Assembly (NCBI GenBank): GCA_016933965.1
Contig: JAFGTS010000045.1
Span: 27,293 to 91,292 of the forward strand
Direction: 5' to 3'
DNA length: 64,000 nucleotides
Source: Deltaproteobacteria bacterium
GTDB lineage: Bacteria; Desulfobacterota; Syntrophia; Syntrophales; UBA2210
Shown here: piece by piece, positions 26,665-36,922 of the stretch
How the letters are laid out: the number at the start of each line of letters is the position of its first letter
How positions within the stretch are numbered: the first letter of the stretch is position 1
Notes under the pieces: generated by a model
Seen by the model: only the letters and a program-made list of their open reading frames with translations
The model's database searches: none
What the model was told of the DNA's origin: nothing
Translations under genes and position numbers: made by a program

Positions 26665-27732
26665 ATGTTTTCTAAATTAAAGGAAATAGAATCACGATAC
26701 ACCAAACTGGAACGGCTTCTGAGCGACCCCGCCGTGATCGGAAATTACGGCGAATACCAGAAGTATGCGAAGGAGCACTCGGGCCTGAACGATATCGTCA
26801 CGACCTTCAGGAAGTATGAGCGGGCAAGAAAGGAAATCGAGGAAAATCAGCAGCTTCTGAAAGAAAGCGACGAAGAGCTGCGGGCGCTCATCAAGGATGA
26901 TATCCTGCACCTTCGCGAGACGATCGCCGGTATCGAAGAAGAGTTGAAGATTCTCCTCCTCCCGAAGGATGAGAGCGACGACCGGAACGTTTTTCTTGAA
27001 ATACGGGCCGGGACCGGCGGTGAGGAAGCGGCGCTCTTTGCCGCGGACCTTTACCGCATGTATGCCATGTATGCGGAGAAACTCGGATGGAACGTGGAGG
27101 TGGTGAGCTCCAATATATCGGGCACGGGGGGATTCAAGGAGATCATCGTCCTTATTGAAGGGGCGGGCGCTTACAGCAGGCTCAAATACGAAAGCGGCGT
27201 CCACCGGGTTCAGCGGGTACCCGTGACGGAGGCCCAGGGCAGAATACACACCTCGGCCGTGACGGTCGCCGTCATTCCCGAAGCGGAGGAGGTCGAGGTC
27301 ACCATAGATCCCAACGAACTGCGGATTGATGTGTATCGCTCCACCGGCCACGGCGGTCAGAGCGTGAACACAACCGATTCGGCGGTGCGGATAACCCACC
27401 TTCCCACGGGGCTCGTCGTCACCTGCCAGGATGAAAAATCGCAGCACAAGAACAAGGCGAAGGCGATGAAGGTTCTGAGGGCGCGGCTTCTTGACCGGAT
27501 GAAAGAAGAGCAGGAGGCGGCCATTTCGGAGTCGCGGAAAAAACAGGTGGGAAGCGGCGACCGGAGCCAGCGGATCAGGACATATAATTTCCCCCAGGGC
27601 AGAATGACGGATCACCGCATCGGCCTCACGCTTTACAACCTTGAGAACATCCTCGACGGTGACATCGACGACATCATCGACGCCCTCATGACCCACTACC
27701 AGGCGGAAAGCCTGAAAACCGCCTCACTGTAA
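26665..27732 (+). CDS. prfA: Peptide chain release factor 1
   Basis: 355 aa. Recognises UAA/UAG stop codons and triggers peptide release. The GGQ motif is in [16 protein letters not shown] (about residues 231-233). The stop-codon recognition tripeptide reads PVT in [13 protein letters not shown], fitting the PxT of RF1 and not the SPF of RF2. Followed 126 bp later by prmC, whose product methylates the GGQ glutamine. Confidence 0.96.
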   Translation: MFSKLKEIESRYTKLERLLSDPAVIGNYGEYQKYAKEHSGLNDIVTTFRKYERARKEIEENQQLLKESDEELRALIKDDILHLRETIAGIEEELKILLLPKDESDDRNVFLEIRAGTGGEEAALFAADLYRMYAMYAEKLGWNVEVVSSNISGTGGFKEIIVLIEGAGAYSRLKYESGVHRVQRVPVTEAQGRIHTSAVTVAVIPEAEEVEVTIDPNELRIDVYRSTGHGGQSVNTTDSAVRITHLPTGLVVTCQDEKSQHKNKAKAMKVLRARLLDRMKEEQEAAISESRKKQVGSGDRSQRIRTYNFPQGRMTDHRIGLTLYNLENILDGDIDDIIDALMTHYQAESLKTASL

Positions 27733-27858
27733 CCCGCGATCACAAAACGTGAGCCCTCCCCGGGAAGTTTTTTCCATGATATATATGCAGATCAATACCG
27801 TGTTTCCCGTGCCGTCGCTCCGGCGGGATACCGCGGGACCGACTGGCGCGGCGGATCG

Positions 27859-28725
27859 ATGATGAATATCAGACAAGCTCTGAACAAGGCCGAACAAGCC
27901 CTTCGAGAACAGGGAATAGACAATCCCCGGCTCGATGCGGAGGTCATCATGGCGTTCTGTCTCGGTGTTGAGCGCTCCGTTCTCTTCCACGAGGCCGGGT
28001 CGGAACTTCCGGAAAGGCAGGCAAGGCGTTTCGATGCGTTGATCGCCCGGCGTCTCGACCGGGAGCCCGTCGCCTACATTACGGGAAGAAAAGAATTCTG
28101 GTCCCTTGATTTCACGGTCGACCGCCACGTGCTGATCCCGCGGCCCGAAACGGAACTGCTTGTCGAGAAAGTCCTGGAGTGCACCGGCATGAAAGACGGT
28201 CCTTTGACGCTGCTCGAAGTAGGCACGGGGAGCGGTGCCGTTGCCGTGGTTATTGCCATTGAACGTCCCCGTGCGTCCCTGGTCGCCGTCGATATTTCCC
28301 CCGCGGCGCTTCGGATGGCCCGTCTCAATGCGCGCCGGCACGGTGTAACGGACCGGGTACATTTCGTCTGCGGCAATTTATGTGAGCCCCTGACCGGAAA
28401 ATTTGATATAGTCCTGTCGAATCCCCCCTATATCGCAGAGGAGGAGTTTTCTCATCTTGCCGATGATGTCAGGATATTCGAACCGAAGGCGGCGCTGGTG
28501 AGCGGTAAGGAGGGGACGGAAATGCACCGGTCCATCATCGATTCCTCCGCCGGCTGCCTGACAGGGGGCGGATGGCTTTTCATGGAAATGGGGGCGGGGC
28601 AGCACAAACGCATCGGATCAATGCTGAAGCAGGACGGAAGATACGACGGCATTGTTTTTTACCGTGACCTTGCCGGTATCGTCCGCGTGGTATCAGCCCG
28701 GAGAAAGGGAACGGCAGATGGATAA
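27859..28725 (+). CDS. prmC: Release factor glutamine methyltransferase
   Basis: 288 aa SAM-dependent methyltransferase (HemK family) modifying the Gln of the GGQ motif in release factors. N-terminal helical domain ([20 protein letters not shown]), motif [17 protein letters not shown] and the catalytic NPPY at 188-191 ([13 protein letters not shown]). Either of two adjacent ATGs at 27859/27862 may start it. Its stop overlaps murA by 8 bp. Confidence 0.95.
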   Translation: MMNIRQALNKAEQALREQGIDNPRLDAEVIMAFCLGVERSVLFHEAGSELPERQARRFDALIARRLDREPVAYITGRKEFWSLDFTVDRHVLIPRPETELLVEKVLECTGMKDGPLTLLEVGTGSGAVAVVIAIERPRASLVAVDISPAALRMARLNARRHGVTDRVHFVCGNLCEPLTGKFDIVLSNPPYIAEEEFSHLADDVRIFEPKAALVSGKEGTEMHRSIIDSSAGCLTGGGWLFMEMGAGQHKRIGSMLKQDGRYDGIVFYRDLAGIVRVVSARRKGTADG

Positions 28726-29980
28726 GATCATTATTCAAGGCGGCAATGCCCTGAAGGGTGAGGTCACGATCAGCGGATCGAAAAATGCCGCCCTCCCCAT
28801 CATCGTGTCGTCGCTCCTGACGGAGGGGTGGAACACCTTTCGGAATATCCCGGCCCTCGTCGATGTAAGGACGGCGAAGAAACTGCTGGCGAGCCTGGGT
28901 GTGATGATTGATGATGGAAAAGGCGTTCTGAAGGTCAACGCGGAGAACGTCGATCACTGTGAAGCCTCCTATGACCTGGTGAAGACCATGCGGGCATCGG
29001 TCCTCGTGCTCGGTCCGCTGGTGGCGAGGAAGGGAAAGGCGCGGGTATCGCTTCCCGGCGGCTGCGCCATCGGGGCCCGTCCCGTCAATCTTCACTTGAA
29101 AGCCCTTCAGGCCCTGGGTGCCGATATATCCTTGAAGGACGGGTATATTGAAGCAAAAGCTTCCCGGCTTCGCGGGACGAGCATATATTTTGATATTTCA
29201 ACGGTGACCGGTACGGAGAATATAATGATGGCCGCCTCCCTGGCCCGGGGGAGGACCGTCCTCGAGAATGCCGCGCGTGAACCGGAAGTGGTGAATCTTG
29301 CCGACGTTCTGAACCGGATGGGAGCGAAGGTAAGCGGCGCCGGAACGGACGTCATTACCATTGACGGGGTGGACGGCCTGAATCCCGTTGAAGCGGCCGT
29401 GATTCCCGATCGGGTTGAGGCGGGCACCTTCATGATGGCCGCCGGGATCACGGGGGGGGATATCGTCATCCGCGGATGTGAACCGTCCCATCTCGACGCT
29501 CCCATAATGAAGCTCCGTGAGGCGGGATTGGTCATAGAACCGGTCGATGGGGGGCTCAGGGTGACCGGTGATGGCCCCCTTCGCAGTATCGATGTGAAGA
29601 CGCTGCCCTATCCCGGTTTTCCGACGGACCTCCAGGCGCAGATAATAGCGCTGATGACCCGTGGCAACGGGATCAGTGTCGTGACGGAAACGGTTTTCGA
29701 AAACCGGTTCATGCATGTCCAGGAGTTGCTGCGCATGGGTGCCGACATCACCATCGAGGGGAACAGCGCCATCGTGAAGGGAGTACCCGGGCTGCGCGGT
29801 GCTCCCGTCATGGCCACCGACCTGCGGGCATCGGCGTCACTGGTGCTGGCGGGACTGGTGGCGGAGGGAAGAACGGAGCTGTCGCGGGTCTATCACATCG
29901 ACCGGGGATATGAAAAGATCGAGGAAAAACTGTCGCTCCTGGGGGCCGATATCAGGAGAATAAAAGAACAAGATGGATGA
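28718..29980 (+). CDS. murA: UDP-N-acetylglucosamine 1-carboxyvinyltransferase
   Basis: 420 aa, first committed step of peptidoglycan synthesis, adding enolpyruvate to UDP-GlcNAc. Start at ATG 28718 ([20 protein letters not shown]), with AAAGGGA upstream; an earlier in-frame start at 28652 lies inside prmC. The active-site Cys is Cys116 in [15 protein letters not shown], so fosfomycin sensitivity would be expected. Typical late motifs are [12 protein letters not shown] and [13 protein letters not shown]. Confidence 0.97.
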   Translation: MDKIIIQGGNALKGEVTISGSKNAALPIIVSSLLTEGWNTFRNIPALVDVRTAKKLLASLGVMIDDGKGVLKVNAENVDHCEASYDLVKTMRASVLVLGPLVARKGKARVSLPGGCAIGARPVNLHLKALQALGADISLKDGYIEAKASRLRGTSIYFDISTVTGTENIMMAASLARGRTVLENAAREPEVVNLADVLNRMGAKVSGAGTDVITIDGVDGLNPVEAAVIPDRVEAGTFMMAAGITGGDIVIRGCEPSHLDAPIMKLREAGLVIEPVDGGLRVTGDGPLRSIDVKTLPYPGFPTDLQAQIIALMTRGNGISVVTETVFENRFMHVQELLRMGADITIEGNSAIVKGVPGLRGAPVMATDLRASASLVLAGLVAEGRTELSRVYHIDRGYEKIEEKLSLLGADIRRIKEQDG

Positions 29981-29983
29981 TCC

Positions 29984-31279
29984 ATGAAAATACTCAATTC
30001 CGACGACAGACGTTTTGAGCGGGAATTCAACCGCATACGCAGACGGGGGACGCAGGTCGACCGTTCCATCGTGGAGACCGTCGAGCACATTCTGCAGGAT
30101 GTGGCCGTTCGGGGTGACGAGGCCCTGTTCGAATACACGGAGAAATATGACGGCCATGCCCTTGATGCGGCGACGGTCGAGGTCTCAGCCGCTGAGGCCG
30201 GGCGGGCGTTGGAGGATCTTCCCGATGAGCACCGCCATATCCTGGAAACAGCGGCTGCACGGATCGAGCGGTTCCATCGGCGGCAACGCGCCGATTCGTG
30301 GTTCGACCGGGATGAGGAAGGCATTACCGTCGGGCAGGTCATCAGGCCCCTCGACCGGGTCGGCATATACGCACCCGGGGGATTGGCCCCGTACCCGTCA
30401 ACGGTTCTCATGGCGGCCATCCCGGCGAAGGTCGCCGGCGTGGGGGAGATCATCCTGGCGACCCCCGCTCGGGGGGGAGTGATCCATCCCCTGATCCTCG
30501 CGGCGGCGGTGATCGGCGGGGTCGACCGCATTTTCCGGATCGGCGGGGCACAGGCCGTGGGAGCGATGGCATACGGCACCGAATCCATACCGCTCGTTGA
30601 CAAGATCGTCGGTCCCGGCAACATTTACGTGGCCCTGGCGAAAAAGATGGTCTACGGAAGAGTGGGTATCGATATGATCGCGGGACCCAGTGAAATTCTT
30701 ATCATTTCCGACGGAACCGTACCGCCCGGCGTTGCGGCGGCGGACCTCCTCTCACAGGCGGAACACGATGAGATGGCCTGTTCGATCCTTCTGACCCCTT
30801 CCGGCGATTTCGCCCGCCAGGTAAAGAACGCCGTGGAAGAGCAACTGGAGCGGCTGCCGAAGAAGGCGATCGCGTCGGCGGCGCTGGAATCCTACGGAGC
30901 GCTGATCGTCACTCGTGACCTCGATGAAGCCGTGGAGATCGCCAATCGATATGCTCCGGAACATATTGAACTGATGGTGGAACATCCCGAATCATGGCTT
31001 CCCCGTATCCGCAACGCCGGGGCGGTGTTCCTGGGCGGATTCAGCCCTGAGGCCATGGGGGATTATATCGCCGGGCCGAATCATATTCTGCCGACGGGAG
31101 GGACCGCCCGGTTTTTTTCACCTCTCGGCGTCTACGATTTCATCAAACGGATGAGCGTCATATCTTTTTCGGAGGGATCCTTCAGGAAGTACGGAGACGC
31201 GGTATCCCGGTTTGCAGCCATAGAGGGCCTCGACGCCCACGAACGGTCGATCGCGATCCGTCTGAATGACAAGGGATGA
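29984..31279 (+). CDS. hisD: Histidinol dehydrogenase
   Basis: 431 aa, last two steps of histidine synthesis (histidinol to histidine with two NAD+). Conserved blocks: IRPLDRVGIYAPGGLAPYPS, VGPGNIYVALAKK, GIDMIAGPSEILII. Zn/active-site residues are in LLSQAEHDEMA and YAPEHIELMVEH. It starts 3 bp after murA, so the two are co-transcribed although unrelated in function; other his genes sit elsewhere (hisC 55.5 kb, hisF 61.5 kb). Confidence 0.96.
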   Translation: MKILNSDDRRFEREFNRIRRRGTQVDRSIVETVEHILQDVAVRGDEALFEYTEKYDGHALDAATVEVSAAEAGRALEDLPDEHRHILETAAARIERFHRRQRADSWFDRDEEGITVGQVIRPLDRVGIYAPGGLAPYPSTVLMAAIPAKVAGVGEIILATPARGGVIHPLILAAAVIGGVDRIFRIGGAQAVGAMAYGTESIPLVDKIVGPGNIYVALAKKMVYGRVGIDMIAGPSEILIISDGTVPPGVAAADLLSQAEHDEMACSILLTPSGDFARQVKNAVEEQLERLPKKAIASAALESYGALIVTRDLDEAVEIANRYAPEHIELMVEHPESWLPRIRNAGAVFLGGFSPEAMGDYIAGPNHILPTGGTARFFSPLGVYDFIKRMSVISFSEGSFRKYGDAVSRFAAIEGLDAHERSIAIRLNDKG

Positions 31280-31283
31280 AGAC

Positions 31284-31311
31284 AAAGCCGGGAGCGGTAT
31301 AAGGGCTTTTT
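31284..31311 (+). terminator. Candidate intrinsic terminator after hisD
   Basis: AAAGCC (31284-31289) pairs with GGCTTT (31304-31309) and is followed by TT before CC. Short T-run and 14-nt loop make it moderate only, but the position right after the hisD stop fits. Confidence 0.5.
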
Positions 31312-31331
31312 CCAAGGTCGTTAAAAAAGAC

Positions 31332-31358
31332 TTGACAAACAAAGGTAAATGGTACATT
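31332..31358 (+). promoter_or_regulatory. Candidate promoter for tRNA-Gly
   Basis: Perfect TTGACA at 31332-31337 with a weak -10 (TACATT, 31353-31358) after a 15-nt spacer, about 70 bp before the tRNA. Confidence 0.4.
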
Positions 31359-31426
31359 GCGTCAAACCTGATGAAGAAAGCCTGTCGCCGGTAAGCGGGT
31401 CTGGCGGGAGGCCGTTGACGATAGAA

Positions 31427-31501
31427 GCGGGCGTAATTCAGCGGTAGAATGTCAGCTTCCCAAGCTGGACGTCGTGGGTTCGATTCCCATCGCCCGCTCC
31501 A
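31427..31501 (+). tRNA. tRNA-Gly, anticodon CCC
   Basis: Complete cloverleaf by eye. Acceptor stem GCGGGCG pairs with CGCCCGC. The anticodon stem TCAGC/GCTGG encloses the loop TTCCCAA, giving anticodon CCC (reads GGG, glycine). The T-arm is GTGGG TTCGATT CCCAT. The discriminator is T at 31498 and CCA is encoded (31499-31501). It is followed by a strong terminator 54 bp later. Confidence 0.95.
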
Positions 31502-31554
31502 GAATATTTTAGGGTTGCAAATCAATCCTTTTTATATTATAAGCAACAAATTCT

Positions 31555-31582
31555 AAGTGGGCCTGGCCCACTTTTTTATTTT
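31555..31582 (+). terminator. Intrinsic terminator after tRNA-Gly
   Basis: AAGTGGGCC (31555-31563), one-base loop T, GGCCCACTT (31565-31573), then TTTTATTTT. A perfect 9-bp stem with a T-run. In practice the inner pairs open to form a normal loop. Confidence 0.9.
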
Positions 31583-31635
31583 CTGAAGCGTGACACCATC
31601 GTAAAAGGTCACGAAGCTGTTTTTCGTGCATCGGA

Positions 31636-32175
31636 GTGACAAAAGGGAAGGACGGGCGCCGTAGAGGGGCTTTTTACGAGGTTGTGAAGCAGGATATGGA
31701 GCGGGAGGATACATCATACCGGGAGCGGATACGGGAACTGATAGAACCCCTTGTCGAGGCGGAAGGAATGGAACTCGTCGAAGTGGAATGTCTCCGGATG
31801 AAATCCCGCTGGCTTGTCAGGATCTATATCGACAAGGAAGCGGGCGTGACCCTCGACGATTGCGCGGAGATCAGCCACCTGGCGGGAGATGTTCTCGACG
31901 TTCATAACATTCCCCGGGGACCATACGTTCTTGAGGTGTCCTCGCCGGGGCTGGACCGGCCTCTGACACGGGACAAGGATTTCCTTACATACCGTGGCAG
32001 CGCGGTGGAAATTCGGCTCTCGGAGCCGTTTAAGGGGAGGAAAAATTTTCGCGGGCGGTTGATCGACTATATCGACGGAGACACGGGAAAGGTCCTCGTC
32101 GTGGATGCCGGAGGGGAACTCTACCATATTCCGCGGAAAAGTATTCTCAGGGCGAACCTGAAATATGAGTTTTAG
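31636..32175 (+). CDS. rimP: Ribosome maturation factor RimP
   Basis: Assembly factor of the 30S subunit. 179 aa from GTG 31636; an internal ATG at 31696 (MEREDTSYRERIRELIEP) gives 159 aa, nearer the family length. Neither has a strong Shine-Dalgarno, so the start is open. Signature stretches: ELIEPLVEAEGMELVEVE, RIYIDKEAGVTLDDCAEIS and YVLEVSSPGLDRPLTRDKDF. Heads the classic rimP-nusA-infB operon. Confidence 0.93.
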   Translation: MTKGKDGRRRGAFYEVVKQDMEREDTSYRERIRELIEPLVEAEGMELVEVECLRMKSRWLVRIYIDKEAGVTLDDCAEISHLAGDVLDVHNIPRGPYVLEVSSPGLDRPLTRDKDFLTYRGSAVEIRLSEPFKGRKNFRGRLIDYIDGDTGKVLVVDAGGELYHIPRKSILRANLKYEF

Positions 32176-32193
32176 TGTGGAGGAAAGGACACC

Positions 32194-33462
32194 ATGTTAC
32201 CGGATCTGAAACGTCTCATCGAACAGGTGGGAAAGGAAAAGGGCATTGACAAGGAGATCATCATTCACGCCCTTGAAACGGCCGTTCTGACTGCCGCGAA
32301 AAAGAAGATGGGACAAAGTATGGATATCGAGGTTCAGTACAATGAGGAAGAAGGCGAGATAGAAGCCTTTATCTTCAAAACCGTGGTCGACAAGGTCGTG
32401 ACCCCTGAGACCCAGATATCGATCGAGGAAGCCCGCGCGGATTATGATGAAGATGCCGAACCGGGTGACAGCCTGGGAATGAAAATGGACACGACTTCAT
32501 TCGGAAGAATAGCCGTCCAGACGGCGAAGCAGATCATCATTCAGAAGGTCAAGGACGCAGAGCGGGATAATATATACGAGGAATATAAGGATCGTAAAGG
32601 TGATCTGGCGAACGGGTTCGTCCAGCGGTTTGAGGGGCCGAACATCATTGTCAGCCTCGGTATGACGGAAGGCATCATTCCGCAATCCGAGCAGATCCAG
32701 CGGGAGACCTTCAGGCGGGGTGAACGCATACGGGCGTATATCTATGATGTCAAGCGGATATCAAAGGGGCCGCAGATAATCCTCTCACGGACACACCCGG
32801 GATTCATTCGTGCGCTGTTTGAGCTGGAAGTGCCTGAAATATCCGAAGGACTGATCGAAATCGTGAATATCGCGCGTGAGCCGGGAAACCGCACCAAGAT
32901 ATCGGTAAAGACGAACGACAAGGATATCGATCCCGTGGGCGCCTGTGTCGGCATGCGGGGATCCCGGGTCCAGAGCGTCGTCCAGGAACTGCGGGGTGAG
33001 AAAATAGATATCGTTCCCTATTCGGGCGATGCCGTCACCTATATTTGCAACGCCCTCTCGCCGGCAAAGGTGGACCGGGTGATCGTTGATGAGGAGCTCC
33101 GGGCGATGGAGGTCATCGTTCCCGATGATCAGCTTTCTCTGGCTATCGGGAAAAACGGTCAGAACGTACGTCTCGCCGCCCGGTTGACGGGGTGGAAGAT
33201 CGATGTCAAGAACGAAACCATGGTGGCCGAGCAGGAGGAAAAGGGGTACAAATCCCTCATGAAGATAACGGGCATCGGGGAGCATACGGCGGACCTTCTC
33301 TTCAAGGAAGGATATAAAAGCGTGACGTCCATAGCCTCGGCGGCCCCGGAGATGCTCAGCACGATAAAGGGGATCAGCAGGGAAAAGGCGGTTACCTGGA
33401 TCGATGAGGCAGCGAAGATCGTTGCTGAAGAAGCGGTCGAGCAACACGACGACGCAAAATGA
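32194..33462 (+). CDS. nusA: Transcription termination/antitermination protein NusA
   Basis: 422 aa, binds RNA polymerase and nascent RNA. NusA N-domain (about 1-130), S1 domain (about 130-200, GDLANGFVQRFEGPNIIVSL), then two KH domains (VGACVGMRGSRVQSVVQEL; LAIGKNGQNVRLAARLTGW). It ends with one helix-hairpin-helix segment (MKITGIGEHTADLLFKEGY) and lacks the second acidic repeat of the 495-aa E. coli protein. Good GGAGGAAAGG ribosome-binding site 7-8 nt before ATG. Confidence 0.96.
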   Translation: MLPDLKRLIEQVGKEKGIDKEIIIHALETAVLTAAKKKMGQSMDIEVQYNEEEGEIEAFIFKTVVDKVVTPETQISIEEARADYDEDAEPGDSLGMKMDTTSFGRIAVQTAKQIIIQKVKDAERDNIYEEYKDRKGDLANGFVQRFEGPNIIVSLGMTEGIIPQSEQIQRETFRRGERIRAYIYDVKRISKGPQIILSRTHPGFIRALFELEVPEISEGLIEIVNIAREPGNRTKISVKTNDKDIDPVGACVGMRGSRVQSVVQELRGEKIDIVPYSGDAVTYICNALSPAKVDRVIVDEELRAMEVIVPDDQLSLAIGKNGQNVRLAARLTGWKIDVKNETMVAEQEEKGYKSLMKITGIGEHTADLLFKEGYKSVTSIASAAPEMLSTIKGISREKAVTWIDEAAKIVAEEAVEQHDDAK

Positions 33463-33490
33463 GGCGCCGGGATGGACGCCGCCATAGCGG

Positions 33491-33508
33491 GGCGGGGGAT
33501 TCCCCGCC
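33491..33508. repeat. GC-rich hairpin between nusA and infB
   Basis: GGCGGGG (33491-33497), loop GATT, CCCCGCC (33502-33508). No T-run follows. Likely an intra-operon mRNA hairpin or processing signal that adjusts expression of infB relative to nusA. Confidence 0.6.
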
Positions 33509-33555
33509 GTTTGCGCATGGAAGTGGGGACGGAGAGATAAACAGGAGTTTCAGGA

Positions 33556-36144
33556 ATGTCCAAAACAAGAGTTTACGAACTGGCAAAAGAACTCGGAATC
33601 GATAACAGGGAACTGATCGCCCGGATGGAAAAACTGGGAATTGCCGTCAAGTCTCATTCAAGTTCCCTTGAGGACGCTGACATAGAACGGATAAAAAGTG
33701 AGTTCGAGCTGGGCGAGCGTAGCACCGTTATTGAAAAACGGGTGAAGCGCGGCGTCATAAGGAGGAGGGCGGTCCGGCAGCCGACGGAGGAGGGTGCCGC
33801 GGAGGAAATGGAAGAAGCGGTCGAAGGAGCCGAGGAAATCCTGGAGGCCGCTCAGGGAGCCGTGGAAAAAGAGGCGGTGGAAGAGGAAAAGCCCGCAAAG
33901 AAGGAAGTGGAAGCGCCGTCGAAAGCCCCGCCAACTCCTGTCGAAGCTGAAGAACAGATGGTCGTCGAGCTGAAAAAGGAGGAAGAAAAGAAAGAAGAAT
34001 CGAAAGAGGTCGCGGTCGAGGAAGAGAAGAAAGAAGTGAAGGCGGAGCAACCCGCCGTCGAAAAAGCGCCCGAAAAACGCCCCCCCGTCCCTCCCCGAGG
34101 GAAGGAAAAGAAAAAACCGGGAGTCGTCGAGCCCGTACCTCCGAAGAAAGAGGAGCCGGTCGAAGAAAAAGGTGTTGAGCGCCCGGCGGTTCAGCATATA
34201 AAGAGGCGCCCCGTGGAAGTTGTGGTCGATGAACTTCCCACGAGGAAAAAGGCCTTTGCCAAACAGCGGATAGAAAAGAAAGAAAAACGGCAGGTCGATG
34301 GGCGTGACCCTGACGTCCGCAGGAGTTGGAAGGAAGAAAAAAAGGCCGTCGTCGTTCAGATGAAGCGGACGGAAATCACGACGCCCAAGGCGATCAAGAG
34401 ACGGATAAAAGTGAATGAAGCGATCCGTGTGGGAGAGCTGGCGAAGAAAATGGGCGTGAAGGCCAGCGAGGTCATTGCCAAGCTCATGTCTTCCGGTCTT
34501 ATGGTGACCATCAATCAGTCGATCGATACCGAAACGGCGTCGCTCATCGCCACGGAATTCGGATATCAGGTGGAATCCGTCGGATTCGATCTTGAAGAGG
34601 TCGTTCAGAAAAGGGAGGGGTCCCCTGAAAATCTGCGGTCCCGTCCCCCCGTGGTTACCGTGATGGGGCACGTGGATCATGGAAAGACGTCCCTGCTCGA
34701 TGCCATTCGCGAGACACATGTGATCGATGGTGAATCGGGCGGCATAACCCAGGCCATCGGTGCCTACCACGTGGCACTGAACGATCGTGATATCGTCTTT
34801 GTCGACACACCCGGTCACGAGGCGTTCACGGCCATGCGGGCCCGGGGCGCACAGGTGACCGACATCGTCGTCCTCGTCGTTGCCGCCGATGACGGTGTCA
34901 TGGACCAGACCATTGAGGCGATAAACCACGCCAGGGCCGCGGGTGTTACCATCATGGTGGCCGTGAACAAGATCGACAAACCCAACGCTGACCCCGATCG
35001 GGTGAAACAGCAACTGTCGGAGCTGGAGCTCATGCCGGAGCAGTGGGGAGGAGACACCATCTACTCCGAGGTCTCGGCGAAGAAGCGCGAGGGCATAGAG
35101 GAATTGCTCGAACTCATCCTCCTTCAGGCCGATATCCTTGAACTCAGTGCCGATCCGACCGTGCCGGCCCGGGGCGTGATCATCGAATCGAAGCTTGACC
35201 GGGGCAGGGGGCCGGTGGCAACGGTCATCATTCAGGAAGGTACCCTGCGGGAGAGCGATTCCCTCGTTTCGCGGAGCGAATACTGCAAGGTCAGGGCAAT
35301 GCTGAACGATAAGGGACAGCGCGTCAGGGAAGCCGGTCCCTCCATGCCGGTCGAGGTTATCGGTTTTTCCAACGTTCCCCAGGCCGGAATGGATTTCGCC
35401 GCCGTCGAGGATGAGCGCAGGGCCCGCAGCATTGCTGATTACTGGACACGCAAGGAGCGGGAACACGAGCTCTCGAAGACCACCAAGATCACCCTCGAGC
35501 AGCTCTATGAGCGGATCAAGGAGGGCACCAAGGAATTCAACGTCATCATCAAGGCCGATGTTCAGGGTTCCGTCGAGGCCCTGTCCGAGTCGCTTCTCAA
35601 ACTCAGCACCGAGGATGTGCGGCTCAAGATCATCCATCGCTCGGCCGGCACCGTGACGGAAACGGATATCATGCTGGCGTCGGCGTCGGATGCCATCATC
35701 ATCGGTTTCAAGGTCAGACCCGATATGCGGGTGACCGAACTGGCGGAAAAAGAAGGCGTAGAGATGAAACTCTACGATGTCATATATGATGTCATCGCCG
35801 ATGTGAGGGCCGCCATGGAGGGACTCCTGGAGCCGCTGTACGAAGAGGTCGTGCACGGGAGGGCCGAGGTGCGCCAGGTGTTCAAAATTCCCCGGGCGGG
35901 CGTCATCGCGGGAAGCTATGTGACGGACGGAAAGATCACGCGCAATTCCAATCTCAGGCTTCTGAGGGACGGCGTCCTGATACATGACGGTAAGATAACG
36001 TCCTTGAAACGCTTCAAGGACGACGCCCGGGAAGTCATATCGGGTTTCGAATGCGGTATCGGGATAGAAAATTTCAATGATATCAAGGAAAGCGATATTA
36101 TTGAGGCCTATTCAAAGGAAGAAGTGCAGCGGAAACTGGAATAG
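33556..36144 (+). CDS. infB: Translation initiation factor IF-2
   Basis: 862 aa GTPase that delivers initiator tRNA. N-terminal IF2_N helix ([20 protein letters not shown]), then about 200 residues of Glu/Lys/Pro-rich linker, a second IF2_N domain ([20 protein letters not shown], about residue 293), and the G domain with [12 protein letters not shown] (about 370), DTPGHEAF (switch II) and NKID. C-terminal domains II-IV complete. The biased purine-rich linker leaves a very long open antisense frame, which is not a gene. Confidence 0.97.
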   Translation: MSKTRVYELAKELGIDNRELIARMEKLGIAVKSHSSSLEDADIERIKSEFELGERSTVIEKRVKRGVIRRRAVRQPTEEGAAEEMEEAVEGAEEILEAAQGAVEKEAVEEEKPAKKEVEAPSKAPPTPVEAEEQMVVELKKEEEKKEESKEVAVEEEKKEVKAEQPAVEKAPEKRPPVPPRGKEKKKPGVVEPVPPKKEEPVEEKGVERPAVQHIKRRPVEVVVDELPTRKKAFAKQRIEKKEKRQVDGRDPDVRRSWKEEKKAVVVQMKRTEITTPKAIKRRIKVNEAIRVGELAKKMGVKASEVIAKLMSSGLMVTINQSIDTETASLIATEFGYQVESVGFDLEEVVQKREGSPENLRSRPPVVTVMGHVDHGKTSLLDAIRETHVIDGESGGITQAIGAYHVALNDRDIVFVDTPGHEAFTAMRARGAQVTDIVVLVVAADDGVMDQTIEAINHARAAGVTIMVAVNKIDKPNADPDRVKQQLSELELMPEQWGGDTIYSEVSAKKREGIEELLELILLQADILELSADPTVPARGVIIESKLDRGRGPVATVIIQEGTLRESDSLVSRSEYCKVRAMLNDKGQRVREAGPSMPVEVIGFSNVPQAGMDFAAVEDERRARSIADYWTRKEREHELSKTTKITLEQLYERIKEGTKEFNVIIKADVQGSVEALSESLLKLSTEDVRLKIIHRSAGTVTETDIMLASASDAIIIGFKVRPDMRVTELAEKEGVEMKLYDVIYDVIADVRAAMEGLLEPLYEEVVHGRAEVRQVFKIPRAGVIAGSYVTDGKITRNSNLRLLRDGVLIHDGKITSLKRFKDDAREVISGFECGIGIENFNDIKESDIIEAYSKEEVQRKLE

Positions 36145-36239
36145 TTGAGCGACAGGGGCGAGGAAAACCGGGATGGAGAACGCGACGGCCGCCGGAAGTA
36201 TTTCCGGAACCGGGCGGCTGAACGCTGGAAGCTGTGGCC

Positions 36240-36566
36240 ATGGTCATCGGAACGGGAATAATCGAGCTCCACATAGCCGAATGCCGGTCGCTCAAGGAAA
36301 AAAGATCGGTAGTGAAAAAGATCATCGGCAGGGCCCGGAACAGTTTCAACGTGTCGATCGCCGAGGTCGGATTCCAGGACAGCTGGAAGCGCGCGCTGAT
36401 CGGGTTCTGCATGGCCGGTAATGACCGTGCGTTCATTAATTCGAAGATGGACAAGCTCGTGCAGTTTGTCGAGAATATGAACGTTGCCGATATCATCGGG
36501 TCTCACATGGAAATCACCAGCATGTCGGACCTGATGGACGGTATGGATGAGCGTTATGAGTTTTAA
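36240..36566 (+). CDS. DUF503 family protein
   Basis: 108 aa, YlxP-like small protein always found between infB and rbfA in many Gram-positives and deltaproteobacteria. ATG 36240 chosen because GGAAG lies 8 nt upstream; the GTG at 36234 would be too close. Features: VIGTGIIELHIAECRSLKEK and KRSVVKKIIGRARNSFNVSIAEV read in sequence, typical of the family. Function unknown; a ribosome-assembly role is inferred from context. Overlaps rbfA by 20 bp. Confidence 0.9.
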   Translation: MVIGTGIIELHIAECRSLKEKRSVVKKIIGRARNSFNVSIAEVGFQDSWKRALIGFCMAGNDRAFINSKMDKLVQFVENMNVADIIGSHMEITSMSDLMDGMDERYEF

Positions 36567-36906
36567 ACGGGCTGATCGGGTTGCCGACCTGATCAAATCG
36601 GAAATAGCAGATATCATTCTGCGGCAGGTGGGTGACCCGCGGGTTCAGCATGTCACGGTGACCGGCGTGGAGGTGTCAAGCGACCTCAAGACGGCGAAAC
36701 TGTATTTTGTTGCCATGGGCGAGAAGACCTGCGGTGATGAAACAAAGGAGGGGTTGAAAAAGGCGGCGGGTTTTCTCAGAAGAGAGCTGGGGAAACGTCT
36801 CCAGCTCAGGTATGTGCCCGACCTGCTGTTTATCTACGACTCGTCCTTCGAATACGGGGACCGGATAGAAAAGCTTCTGGCCGAGGTCAGGGAAGAACAG
36901 AAATGA
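36547..36906 (+). CDS. rbfA: Ribosome-binding factor A
   Basis: 119 aa single KH-like domain protein needed for 16S 5'-end maturation. FKRADRVADLIKSEIADIIL, DPRVQHVTVTGVEVSSDLK and LRYVPDLLFIYDSSFEYGDR match RbfA along its length. A second ATG at 36556 (MSFKRADR) is an equally good start. Translationally coupled to DUF503. Confidence 0.94.
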   Translation: MSVMSFKRADRVADLIKSEIADIILRQVGDPRVQHVTVTGVEVSSDLKTAKLYFVAMGEKTCGDETKEGLKKAAGFLRRELGKRLQLRYVPDLLFIYDSSFEYGDRIEKLLAEVREEQK

Positions 36907-36922
36907 ACGAGGGGGACAGGGA

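Noticed and set aside
33658..35985. 775-codon open frame antisense to infB
   Set aside because: It mirrors the Glu/Lys-rich infB linker, whose codons give few antisense stops. No ribosome-binding site or domain is seen and the translated residues are His/Asp/Phe-rich artefact.
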